From Heterotrichella gracilis (taxonomy: Eukaryota; Sar; Xanthophyceae; Tribonematales; Xanthonemataceae), in NCBI GenBank assembly GCA_032358255.1, contig JAULBX010025053.1, positions 1 to 64,000 of the forward strand: a DNA stretch of 64,000 bases. Direction: 5' to 3'. The position numbers and the translations under genes are program-made. Positions 42,370 to 54,200 of the stretch are shown one piece after another. The notes beneath the pieces were generated by a model that was given only the letters and a program-made list of their open reading frames with translations, ran no database searches and had not been told where the DNA came from. Every line of letters starts with the position of its first letter. Position 1 is the first letter of the stretch.

Positions 42370-45008
42370 CTAATCAAAAGCCCTTGCTGCGCTGTACTGG
42401 TGGCCACCATGTGTCAGCTTTGTCCCCAGGTTGCGCATGCCGCTTGTCAGGGTCCTGCCCAGCACGGCTGTGCCCGTCTGCACTTTGCTGGTGAGGGCAA
42501 AAAGCCTGCAGCACAAAATGCCAGCAATGGTCAGATTAAGTTGTGGTCGCTATGCAATATAGGTACTGAACGGCAGCAAGACGCATGAGCCGACAACACA
42601 GTGTCTTGTGTCCTCGGAGGTGTTGCATCCCATGCCACTGCTGCTTGGAAAAAGCAGCGACGCGACAAAAGTCATTTGTGGCTAAACAAAAGCTTGACGT
42701 GCAGTTATTCATCACCTTTGACCCATACCTGCTAGGGTTTGCACTGCTCTGCTGCGGTGCAGCGCTTGGCCGCAGCCCAAACACCGACATCGTCTTCTCT
42801 TTTGTGGAGCGCACAGCCCCCGGCGAATGCGCTGCATCTGCCTGCGCACCCGCAAGCAGTGGTGCGCTGGCCTGTGGCCGCTGCCGTGGCTGGTTGGTTG
42901 TGGATTGTGAGCCGGTGTTGGTGACATGTCCAAAATCTGAGCTGCTGCTGTCACGTGGCGTGCTGCTGCTGTGGTTGGTGCGCCCACTGCCTGGCTCGCC
43001 GTCCAGTGGCGGATGGCAGCACTCCTCGCAATCCAGGTGACTGATGTGGGGGTGATCTTGCCTTCGAAGCAAGCGCTGGTCAGGCACAGTGCGACTGCAT
43101 TGAGTAAACCGAACCCTGCGTTTGTACGGCTTGCTGCAAGCAGTCCAATGCATCCATGTCTTCTCCTATGGTAGTTCAAAAAAGTAGTTTATATTCTAGT
43201 ATTTAATTTAGCAGCAAGAGAGGATGTGGCTACCGCACATTGTTGATTTTTTATGACGGTGCACCCGTTGACGGTGATCCTGTGCCCAGGCCAACCCCAC
43301 CCACCTGGAACCACTGTGTGCAGAGCTCCTAGGCGTTGCCACTGGCGTGGCAGCTCCAGGGTGGAGTATGATATCACTGCAGGTGTTACGCCGCTCACAC
43401 CCCCTCTCGCTGGTTCTGGTCACCTCTGCGCCAGGTGGCAGCATTGCCATGGCTGCGCGCGTATCAACCCGGATGGGGATCTGCAGCTCTACTCGGGGCT
43501 TCATGCTGACATCAGCATCCATGATAGCCAGCAGTTGTCCCTGCAAACATGCGCAGGGCAAATGTTATTGGGCACGGCTCCATACTTGCCACACAGTGTG
43601 ATGTCTGACCAGTGAGAGGAGCAGCAGGTTGCCACATGCGAGGGAAGGTACCGTCATTTTGGCCCTGAATATGGGACTAATTTGATATTCTTGGGATGGT
43701 GTTCTCATGAACTCAAGTTTGCTGCAAAACAGATTGCACATTTTTACTGTTTCTGCATTGGACAGAGCACGCAACCACACGTATGGCACAGGTATTGGGC
43801 ACCATTTTACCTGCTGTGGAGTAATGGCTGTGCTTGGCCTGAAATCCATCTTGTCTGACACCAAAGGCACAATGGGTCCTGACAATTGCCTTGCAAGCTG
43901 AGGCACAATTTGAGGCATGGGTGGGGTAGATGCTGCTGCAGATGCGGCCAGGCGGTGCTCTGCAAGGAGGGGTCCTGGGGAGGCAACCTTGGACAGCACG
44001 CGCCTTACCTGCATCATTGGGAGGCAGCTCAGTGACTGAAACATTCTGGTGCAGGTTGGACGCCTCAGCAAGAGTGGTGAAGGGCACCCCCATTAGGAGG
44101 AATGGGATGGGGATTGGCAAGCGTGAGCGATTGCTATAGACAGACCCTAGGGCGGGGTGTGGCCACCCATGGGGCGGCGCGTGTGACTTTGGCTCAATGA
44201 ACACAAATAAAGGCAAGGCTTACCCAACAGGTTGATACAATACTACGTGGCTTGCTAGCCAGGACTTGTACGTTCTTGGGCGAAGTTGGTTTGCACTGCA
44301 CATGGATGCATATGCGCCAGCAGGGCATTGGTACGTACACACCTGTGCCCTCTGAACCGGTGTTTGAGGCGACCTCACGCCCTGAGGGTAGCGCCGAGAG
44401 TCGTGGTAGGCTTGCGTGTAGCGCATGGCAGCCGTGGCGTCGACCCCGTACAGCTTTGCCAGCACGACAGCCACCAAGGTGCCGGTCCTGCCGTGCCCGC
44501 CCCAGCAGTGGATGTACAGCTTCTCGCCCCGGAAGATGCGCGCGCAGCAGTCGTTCGCCAGCCGCTCTATGGCGGTATCATTGGTGACGTTGCCATCGAT
44601 TATGGGCAGGTGCAAGAAGTCGATCTTGTCTTGCCGGATACGGGGGTTCTTGGTGTCCCGGGCGAGGGCCAGGAGCTTCTGGGTGTCCTTGAGATAGGGC
44701 CGCAGACCCTGCCCGCTCCTCCACGCATACTCCGGCACGCTGAGGGAGACCTCCGCTTGCAGGCACACAAAGGTGTTGACGCCAACCTCCAGCAACGTGT
44801 TCAGTACCCGGTCAGTTTCCATGTCGCATATGCTTGCGGGGTAGGCACCAGCTAGGACCTGCCCTAGGATAACCCAGTTGCTCCAAGGTGTAGGGCCGCG
44901 CATACATAGTGCTGGTGGCTCCGGGAGAGGCGGTGGGCTGTAGTGTGGAGGCAGCGGGAGGTGGCACATCAACGTGTTGTGGTCCAGAGGGACGTTGGAG
45001 ATAGTCAT
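42370..45008 (-). CDS. Protein-tyrosine-phosphatase-like protein with CWGGHGR loop and long C-terminal extension
   Basis: Six minus-strand exons: 44343-45008, 44009-44192, 43811-43959, 43401-43540, 42729-43094, 42370-42505, about 546 residues. Residues 48-220 form the phosphatase: VLAGAYPAS, VNTFVCLQAEV, acid loop LPIIDGNVTND, P-loop IHCWGGHGRTG (Cys168, Arg174) and the conserved tail YPQGVRSPQTPVQRAQ. That block recurs in algal and protist cysteine phosphatases; the substrate is unknown. The extension has ELQIPIRVDTRAAMAMLPPG, a Cys/His-rich HISHLDCEECCHPPLDGE and a Ser/Thr/Gln-rich part. The exon 1 to 2 join is the least sure (acceptor 44193, or 44165-44175). Intron 43960-44008 is only 49 nt. 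The annotated ATG is at 45008; the codon six bases upstream is TTG. Divergent from FtsZ1. Confidence 0.78.
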
Positions 45009-45722
45009 TGTCAAGGGCTGCTTGTATGTGGTGGTACCACCAAACCGCGGGCTTGAGGCGGGCGTATCTTAGCAAGAAAGGATAGTTGGATAACAGACAC
45101 GAGCACTGGGGACTAAACGGCGTCAATTCGCGGGGTAAAGCGTTTAAGCAACACCTTTGCAAGTCAGGTTGTTGCCCCAAGGTGCTCTGCTAGGGTTGCT
45201 GTGCTGGGCATCACAGGTTGGGTAGCAGGAGGTAAATAAGGACAAAAGGAAGTGAAAGAGACCGCAAACGGTAGACCTTGAAGTAAATTGGTTGTAGCAG
45301 CGCGCAAGCCTAGTCTTGCTGGGGTTATCGAAACGTTTTTTAGCGCCCCAACCCTCGAAAGCCTCGAAAAAGCTTTGATCGAATGCCTGCTGCGGCGCAG
45401 GTTTGTACGCCACCGGTCGGGCGGCGGGCCGCATTTTCCAAACCCTTTAGAAACCCTAAATCGTTATTCTGCCCCTTGCAAGGCGGCGCATTTGTGTGCA
45501 CATTTCTTGCTCGAAACCCCCCTTATATTTAGCCCCGAGCTTTTCAAACGAGTTTAAAAAGGGGTGAGGGTTGCTCATCGAGCAAACCTGCACGCGTCGA
45601 CCACTCCTGTACTGTTGCAGAGGCCGTGGGTAGGTGTTTACCACCGACATTGGCAAGTGTGCGTTGTGATAGGAGCGCCATCACCCCCAGTACTCGAGAC
45701 GAAACCGGCTATCAACCCCAAG
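45009..45722. promoter_or_regulatory. Divergent region between the phosphatase and FtsZ1
   Basis: 714 bp between the start codons. A minus-strand open frame at 45290-45434 (starting near MRPAARPVAYKP) could be an upstream exon of the phosphatase, but no in-phase join was convincing. Confidence 0.45.
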
Positions 45723-48518
45723 ATGGCATCCTCAAGCGGGTGCTTGTGTTCGACCACGGTACAACAAACTTCTTTTGCAGCAGCCCACATTGAAAGCCCT
45801 CGGTTGGTTCGGGCCCCGCTGCGGCACAGTCTATATGGGCAGTCGTCCATAGCACAGGGCAGGCAAGTGAGATATGTCCAATCAAGACCATGCAAAAGGT
45901 CGGCCCTTCTGGTTGCATCCACCAACGACGCTGGCTACTTCTCTGCGTATGGTGGTGAGGCCAGGATCAAGGTCATCGGTGTGGGCGGTGGCGGCGGGAA
46001 CGCTGTCAACCGCATGATCCAGAGTGGGCTGCAGGTAACCAGTTCATAGGATAAGATGCCCTTCATACTGGGGTGGGTGAGCCCAGGTACTGAGTCTGAT
46101 CTGCGTGTAGGGAGTTGAATTCTGGGCTGTGAACACTGATGCCCAAGCACTGAACAACTCCTTGGCCCCCAACAAGCTGCAAGTGGGACAGGAAAGCACA
46201 AGGGGACTTGGTGAGTCCCCTGCAAACGCTGGTGTTTGATGCTGCAGCTGCTGGTGTTCTGAACACACCACCAGGTGGTGCAATAGTGACTAATGGGTTG
46301 TTGTGGGTTTCCAGGAACTGGTGGTAACCCTGATTTGGGTGAGCAATCTGCCTCTGAGTCTTCAGAAGCACTGGCAGGAACAGTGGATAACGCTGACATG
46401 GTACGCATTGGCCGACCACCTTGCAAAGCCAATGTACCATCACAAAGCCTGTGACTTGTAACCTTTTACGTACAGCGTTCTGGGTTGTTGGCATCAGTGC
46501 GTGTGAGCCAGCAGTGAGGGTACACTCTTGCACCGCAGGTGTTCATCACCGCTGGCATGGGTGGTGGCACTGGCACGGGTGCTGCGCCAGTGGTTGCAAA
46601 GCTCTCCAAGGACAGGGGGGTTTTGACGGTGGGAGTGGTGACGTATCCCTTCAGCTTTGAGGGGCGGCGACGGGGCTCACAGGTATGTGAACGTGCAGTG
46701 CATCACTTGGCTCTCTTTGGCATGTGGGCAAGTATCCATCATCCTTACAGGGGGGCAATGCACAGGACTAAACGACAGTACTTGATATCTCATGCAGGCA
46801 ACCCAGGGCATTGAGACGCTTCGGGCCTGTGTGGACACCCTGATTGTCATTCCAAACGACAGGTGGGTCCTCAACCGCTGCATGCCATGTCATGTATGCA
46901 TGACCCGCCTGCAATTTTCTGCTGGTTGTTGAAGGTGCCATGGTTGTTAGAACATTCTCCATTTGCTGCGGCGCAGGCTGCTGGACGTGGTTGGCGAGGC
47001 CACTCCTTTGTCTGATGCGTTCCTACTGGCTGATGACGTCCTGCGCCAGGTAGGCATGGCAGACACCCGTGTCTGGAACGGGATGTCAAATGCGCACATA
47101 ATGCACCCCATACATGCATGCAACACGGCGGTGGAAGCACTGAGCTGAAGCCATGTATTGTGCGTGGCCCGTCATGCACTGCACAACCCCTGCGCCAAAC
47201 CCTGGCATTTACCCCCCGGCCTGGTGTGGCGTGTCGCGTGGGATCAATAGATGGTTCAAACAGTGCCAGGAAAGAGCTACTTGGCGCCGCATATGCAAGA
47301 CCGACTGCTAATCTGGCTGTATTGCTGGAATGCATGTAACTAACTAACTAACTAAGTAATTAACTGGTGTGGCGTGTGGCGCCAGGGTGTGCAAGGCATT
47401 TCTGACATCATCACCATCCCCGGCCTGGTCAATGTGGACTTTGCTGATGTGAAGGCCATCATGTGCAACTCGGGCACCGCCATGCTGGGTGTGGGTGTAT
47501 CCAGTGGCAAGAACAGGGCCGAGGAGGCTGCACTGGTGAGTTCTGTTGCATGCACCCAGCACTAATAAGGCTTCACCACACTACTTTGTGGAAAGGTGTT
47601 CCAATGCGAATTTGTGCATTTGCATCCCTCACATGCGCACACACCCACATCATGCCACTGACAGCACACCTCCACCTTACACAATTCCGCAAGGGGTAAA
47701 GCTAGGGAGCACCATTATGCCTTGCTCCACCATAGCTGCATGCATGCGGCACCATCATCTGCCACCTACCATGCACCCCTCGCACCCCCAGGCCGCCACC
47801 TCCGCCCCACTCATCGAGCGGTCCATTGAGCGCGCCACCGGCATCGTGTACAACATCACGGGGGGGCGCGACCTGACCCTACAGGAGGTCAACAAGGTGT
47901 CCCAGGTGGTCACCAGCCTGGCAGACCCGTCAGCAAACGTCATTTTTGGGGCCGTCATCGACGAGATGTATGATGGCGAGATCCATGTGACCATCATCGC
48001 CACTGGCTTCACGCAGTCCTTTGAGGAGGGGCTGCTGAGTGGGAAGGTGGGTGGTGGGGGGGGTGCATGGCGGACTCAACTGCTGATTGGGACACTTGAT
48101 GCACGGGTTGCCAGATGGAGAATATAGAGCATAAGGGAGCAAAGAGACCACATGCATGCCGTATGCGCAGCCTGGCGTTGTTGCATGTAGCCCTTGAGGG
48201 CTCCGTGTTCTGCATTTAGGTGGTGCGGATATGGGTATCATTTTGGTACCCGCCGCCTGTGCCAGCACTGCCCCGAATGCCTAGTCCCTTGCATGGAGGG
48301 AGGGGGGCAGGCAAACTCTGCCAAAATCTTGGATAGAAGCCTGACTGGTTTTTTATCAATGTGACAATTCATGTATTTATCACCTTATCTTCCCTGCCAT
48401 GTCCCAGGTGCCCAAGGGTGCAGCAGACAAGGTGGGCAGCGGGAGCGCAAGGTCTGGGTCCGCTGCCCCTTGGGCCCGAGCTGAGAGCGCGGGGTACGTG
48501 CGGCGCAACGTGCTGTGA
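45723..48518 (+). CDS. FTSZ1: Plastid-division protein FtsZ1
   Basis: Nine exons: 45723-46034, 46111-46210, 46315-46400, 46539-46682, 46798-46862, 46977-47049, 47386-47535, 47792-48046, 48408-48518, in phase, 431 residues. A Ser/Arg-rich transit peptide (about 1-60) precedes [19 protein letters not shown]. The GTP-binding signature is GGGTGTG (174-180), and the T7 loop is in [27 protein letters not shown], rather than the GTATGK of FtsZ2, marks it as FtsZ1. FtsZ1 co-assembles with FtsZ2 in the stromal ring at the plastid division site. The C-terminus is short, Ser/Ala-rich and lacks the FtsZ2 tail that binds ARC6, as expected for FtsZ1. Confidence 0.96.
47335..47366. repeat. (TAAC)n microsatellite in FtsZ1 intron 6
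   Basis: Short run of taactaacta units, decaying to taagtaattaac, just 5' of the exon-7 acceptor. Confidence 0.9.
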
Positions 48519-48594
48519 GCAGGAGCGGGACTGAATGGCGCTGGGGCGCGTCTGTGGCGGTGGGGCGTGATGAGAAGGGTATGACATCGGCAGG

Positions 48595-48735
48595 GTGGAT
48601 CAGTAGGACGTGATCAGTAGGGAATGAAAAATAGGTCAGCATAAGGGGATGGATAGGATGTGATCAAAACAGATTTTGATCAGTAGGGCGGGAATCAAAT
48701 GGGTGTGATCAGTAGAGCGGGAGTGGTCAGCAGGA
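48595..48735 (+). repeat. Degenerate tandem repeat TGATCAGTAGGRNGGGA in the FtsZ1 3' flank
   Basis: gatcagtagg or a close variant recurs at about 48598, 48609, 48680, 48708 and 48726 with gggaat/gggagt following. Unit about 17-30 bp. Confidence 0.75.
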
Positions 48736-50837
48736 ATGGGCCGGATGGCGCTGGATATAATTCTCAGAGAGTTGACCATGCACCGGTCGCGGTGATGAGC
48801 AGCACAGCAGGCAGCAAGCGAGAGGCTTTGGTTTGGCAGCAGTACATACTTTCCACCACCCTGAGGGCAGCCATGGGTGGAGTTTGCTCCCTGCAAATGG
48901 CACAGCAATGCACGGCAGCAAGGGCGGCTTGTTGTGGATTGGAATAGTTAGGGGGCAGCATGGATCTTGTCTTCATGCAACAGCTTGCAGCTTCCTTGGC
49001 GTAGACAGAAGCTTGGGAATGGCAGTGTCGCATGTGGACGATGCAATGTACTGGATGGGATTGCGGATTCGGATACACTTGGCGTTTTTAATTTGGCAAT
49101 TGCAAACCTAGCAGATTTTTGGGTGGGCATAATTGATTCAATGTTCACTGTTGGCCATCAATTGGCAGATGGTGTATGATTAGGCAGGAACGGGTATGGA
49201 TGCCTGATGTTTTGTCTGAAATCAATGGTGAGTACATCCAATTCCAATTGGTGCTTTGGGTGCCGCTGTCAAGTGTAGCGCAGACCATTTATCTTCACCA
49301 TCTTGATTTTTAAATCTGTAGAAAGAACATTAAGTTCTTCCAAGAGAGTGAATAGCAGCATAGTCCCAATTGGTGCCACCAGCGCCTCAGCTTTGGCCAC
49401 TAGGGGTTCAGAATCTGCAGCGCACACGCAATGCATTGGCATGGCAGTAGTGTTGACAATGTGCTGTGCACGTGTGCCATGGCAAAGGCAATGACACTGT
49501 GCAATGGTAGTACATACACGTGTGCGAGGACACATTACTTGTCTCTCCGAGAGCTCATGCAGCCGCACCTGATGGACCCACAATGGTTCAGTACTGTGGG
49601 GGTTGCAGGTGTGGGGTTTGTAGGTGTGACCCCGTGGTGTATACATCATAACCAATGAATTTTGTTATAACCATGTTCCACTGGTTGCTGCCCGGCCTGT
49701 CTGTGTTTCTCAACATTGCTGGTTGTGGCGTGCTGCCGTGACACAGTGGGGACGTTTTGTTTCTTTCTTTCTTTCTTCAAGTTAATAACCATAATGGGCA
49801 GTTTGATTTTGGTGTGTTCTGGTCTATGTCAACAACGTTGTTTTGTGCAAGTCCGACTGGTTTGTGACAAACCAGTCCTCATCCTGAAAGGCAGTACTAC
49901 TGGCAGGGGCAGGGCACGGGCAGTGGCAGGGCGCGCCCAAAACCCTGGAAAAACCCGGTAGGGCCTACACTGCGGCAGGCTAAACCCTAACAGAAGGGTG
50001 GAAGCCCGCAGCCTATACGGCACCAATATGAGATGCTGAAACGAACCGTGGGTCACCATATACGCAACCTCCGAGCACATCTTACCCTAGCGCCTTTCAA
50101 GCACTTGACACTGCGTACGCAGCTGGTTGCGTGCTGGTTTGGAGACGTTGCACTGAGGTGTCGTCGCCTGGTGTTCTAAGCACTGTGCATGCACTGCTCT
50201 TGCACTAGCAAATCTTGCGGCCAACTGCAGGCTTAGTGAATTCAATCAAATTTGAGCAGTGGTATTGGTTCCTTGATATCTTTGCGGGAGAGCCACGGCG
50301 GTGCATTGCATATGCATGCATGCCAATTTTTCTACCAAAGCTTGCACCAAAACACGGGAACCTTGTTGAAGCACTGCTTTATCGACAGTATCTACCCATA
50401 TTGCTAAAAGTTGGATCAGCTGTTGGTAAACCAACCAAGAGGTGAGGGTTTAGCTGTGGAGAGGTTGGTGACATTGTTTGGAACCTGCCCCTGTCGTGGT
50501 GCAAAGCTGCGAAGAAGCCCCCAGCCAATCTCACCATTTATGTGCCATAATCAACATCCTAGTCAACCAGATTGCTTCACACCAGGAGGAATCGTTACGC
50601 AGCAACTACGGTTGTGTATCGCGGCTCCAGTAGCTTTGATTCTCGGTTTCCTGCGCGCGCATTGCATTGCATTGGTAATTGCTGGGCAGCTCTCGATTCC
50701 CTCCCGCCAGCTTGCGCCGCCTGCATTGTTCCAGTTCCTCCTAGCTTGAAAACCTATTCTCCTTGTTTTAACCTCTTTTGCCTTAGGCGACGTTATCGCT
50801 TTCTTTCAGGAGAAATCTGGTTGCAACAACACTCACG

Positions 50838-50855
50838 ATGGCGGGAAAAGGCTAA
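50838..50855 (+). promoter_or_regulatory. Possible 5-codon upstream ORF in the kinase leader
   Basis: ATG GCG GGA AAA GGC TAA ends 14 nt before the kinase ATG (50870), in a different frame. If within the transcript it could lower initiation at the main start. The transcript start is unknown. Confidence 0.35.
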
Positions 50856-50869
50856 AAGGGGTGCAACTC

Positions 50870-51180
50870 ATGCGAGTCCAAGACAGTATCTGGCGCCACC
50901 TCTGGCTGCTCGTGGTGCTGCTAGACAGCTTTTCCACTGCAGCCGAGGACAAGGGTGCCGCCAAAGACAAGCCTGCCAAAGACAAGCCTGTCATGGATAA
51001 GCCTGCCAAGGACACGCCTGTCAAGGAGGCCAAACCTGTGAAGGATAAGCCTGCTCCCAAGGACAAGCCTGCTAAGGACACGCCTTCTAAGGACAACCCT
51101 ACCACCACCAGCCCGCCACCACCAAGCCTGCCATCACCATCGCCTTCGCCTTCCCCATCACCATCACCATCTCCCTCACC

Positions 51181-51220
<40 letters not shown>

Positions 51221-54200
51221 NNNNNNNNNNNNNNNNNNNNNNNNNNNNNNNNNNNNNNNNNNNNNNNNNNNNNNNNNNNNNNNNNNNNNNNNNNNNNNNN
51301 NNNNNNNNNNNNNNNNNNNNCCATCGCCATCGCCATCGCCATCGCCATCGCCATCGCCATCGCCATCGCCATCGCCATCGCCATCGCCATCGCCATCGCC
51401 ATCACCATCACCACTGCCTCCACCATCACCATTGCCTCCACCGTCACCATTGCCATCACCATCACCACCCAGCCTGCCACCTCCAACACCACCACCACCA
51501 AGCCTGCCACCCATACCTGCCACTATTGTCAAACCTGCCACAAAGCCTCCCGCAACGGAGGCACCTGCAGGTGCGTGCCATTGCAGTAAGCCAAGGACTT
51601 GTGGTTTTGCGGATCGTGGAATCGGTTGCAGCGCCTAGGCCTGGTGTTGGTGTTGGCGTCTGGTGGCTGCGTTAGCTTAGTTTTTTTTTGTTTTTCTTTT
51701 TTTTGTTAGCCTAAGTTATGACCTTGCACGGAACATTGTTAGCATCCAGGCTGTTGCTGCCGGTTCTCGCCACCTATGCAATAACTAACAGGCATCAGTT
51801 TATGTATAATTATACAATATAATTACAATTATATCTTTTATAATTATTTATACTTTGGCTGGGCTTGGCTTTCTAGGAGACCTTTTTATGGCTCACAAGC
51901 TTGTCTCACGTGAAGGTAGCCCACAAGTGAAGGACAACAAGCAACACATTTCCGGCGCCACCATAGCACCCTAGCTAGTAGCTATCTAGGCGACGTTAAA
52001 GTATTTCAGTGACCATGACAACTCCATTGTGCGTTTGACCCGCAGGGGCACCGACAGTACAGCCTGGCACCACACTAGGAGCTGGACCCAGTCTAGAGCC
52101 ACCAGTGCGCCCCATAGCAGTGCCACTGCGCTCCCCTATCCCTTCCGCCACTCCCTCGCCCACACCCCAGCGCCCTGCGCTAGTACCAGGTGCGGCCTTG
52201 GCAATACCTTTGTGGTGCAGTGCATATCCCTACTTGGATGTTTGAAAGCATGTATTTGTGTGGCTTGGCGTGCACGTATTCCAAGTCCGCCATAACAGAA
52301 CTCTTGGCATGTTGCCAAACCCTTTGTTAGGGTTTCTTCCTCGTGGTGGCCCTCACAGATACCAACACCCGCACCCCAAACCGCTCTGGCACCAGGGCCA
52401 TTGCTTGTCCCCATCCCCGTACAAACCCTAAACCCCGCGCTTGCCTTGGTTCCTGCAGCGGGCTTGGCACCCATCCCTGCCATGACCCCCATCCTTGCCC
52501 CTGTCACACTCCCACCCCCTACAATCGCCCTGAAACCCCCTGGCTTGGCAGCCGTCCCCGCCACAACTCTCGCCCCTGTCCTTGGCTCCGGCTCAACCCC
52601 CACCGCCGCATCGGCGCCTGACCCCACAACCGGCTCGCCACCGTGCCTTGCTCCTGCTTTAACCCCCACACTCCCTCTAGGCCCCGCAAACGGCTCACCA
52701 TCCACCCCTGTCCGGGATCCTGCCATCAACCCAACCCCCACAATTCGGGATCCTGCCCTCCTCCCATCCCCCACAATCCGCCCGGCTCCCCGCCCTGTCA
52801 CGACATCCGTCCCGGCCCCAACCTTTGCGCGTCCTCCAGGTCCAAAAGCGCCTGGCCTCACTCCCCGAGGCACCCCAGTCGTCCCCACGGTGTCACCAGC
52901 AGCACCGCGTGTGGTACCAGCAGGGCCCCTAGCTTTGGTACCTACAGTGGTGCCAGTTTTGGCCGCCGCGGTGCCACCAACCCTACTACCCAACCTTGCG
53001 CCAGCCCCTGCTCCCGGTGCACTGCCATTGGCACCCACGCTTGCGCCTGCACCGGCGCCGCTGCTGGCACCTACCCTTGCACCAGCACCAGCACCAGCAA
53101 CGGCGCCCATTGGTGGGCCAGGACCGGGCCCGGCACCACTCATAGCACCAGCACCAGCGCCAGCCCCTACACCATCGTCGCTAGCGGGCGTTGGGAGTGT
53201 ACAATCTGCGGGTGCACCACCGCCCACCTATGCTCCTCCTCCGCCTGACAGCAGCACCGCAAGCGCTGGCAGCAGCACCAGCGTGGGGCTGATCGCAGGT
53301 GAGGGTCTAGCATGTTCATGACATGCCATTTAACATTGTATTGGATGCAACGCAGGCATGAACTGCTGGGCCCTACACCATGGCTAAGCTTTGAAGAATT
53401 TTGTGGCGCCTGGTCATGACAAGTTGTTACATGATTGACATCATGTATAATTAAGGCTGTTCATGGTGCATGCTGCATCATGAGGATTATGGGAATGCTT
53501 GTGTTGTAATTATATACTTTCAAAACTGTGGCATTATGATGTCCTGCTTGCGTATATAATTTATATGCTTTACAAATTGTTACATTGATGCCACAATGCC
53601 ATGCAGGTGTGGCTGCTGGTGCTGCGCTGCTGTTGATTGCGGTGCTTGCGCTGTTCTTCTTCATGCGGCGGCGCAAACGCAACCAGCCAGATCATTACAA
53701 GCGCACCGGCAGTGGGCCAGATCTGGTTCCCACACCGTATGCTCCCATGCCCTACAAGCCCGGGATGCGCAACGAGCCCACCTCCTCAGGCATCAACCCC
53801 TTTGCCCATGCCAAACCGGGCAGCGACATCCTCTTCCCAGATATCGACTCCGACGCCTACCTTGCATCCACTCGGGGCCCGGGCTTGTCCAGCGGCATGG
53901 TTGGAGCTGCGGGTGCTGCTGCTGTGGCTAGCGCTGCCAGTAGCGAGCGGTCTGGTTTTAGTGGCGGCACCAACGGCAGTGTCCCCTCGGTCCCCAGCCT
54001 GGATTGGATGATCCCCGCAGATGAGCTCAAGATCATGCGCAGGCCTGACGGCTCGGAGTGGAAGCTTGGTGCAGGCGCCTTTGGAACGGTGCGCATGTGC
54101 CTTTGGGCAGGAGTGTTTACACCCGCCTTGCTTGACTCCAACATATATGAGGCCAGTAGTATCCATTACATGCGAGCCAAACGTGCACAAGGCCCACCCA

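Larger units (their letters stand above)
48519..50869. other. Intergenic between FtsZ1 and the receptor kinase
   Basis: Both genes are on the + strand. No gene supported. Contains the GATCAGTAGG array (48595-48735), a (CTTT)n run at 49760-49778 and the kinase promoter and leader at its right end. Confidence 0.55.

Noticed and set aside
45144-45434. Minus-strand frame starting MRPAARPVAYKP as exon 1 of the CWGGHGR phosphatase
   Set aside because: Plausible composition, but no acceptor gave an in-phase link to the ATG-proximal exon; kept only as a note.
50833-51589. Antisense or shifted frames of Met-Ala, Asp-Gly or Ile-Ala dipeptides over the gap
   Set aside because: Shadows of the Ser-Pro hexamer repeat; the + strand Ser-Pro frame follows a signal peptide and splices in phase.
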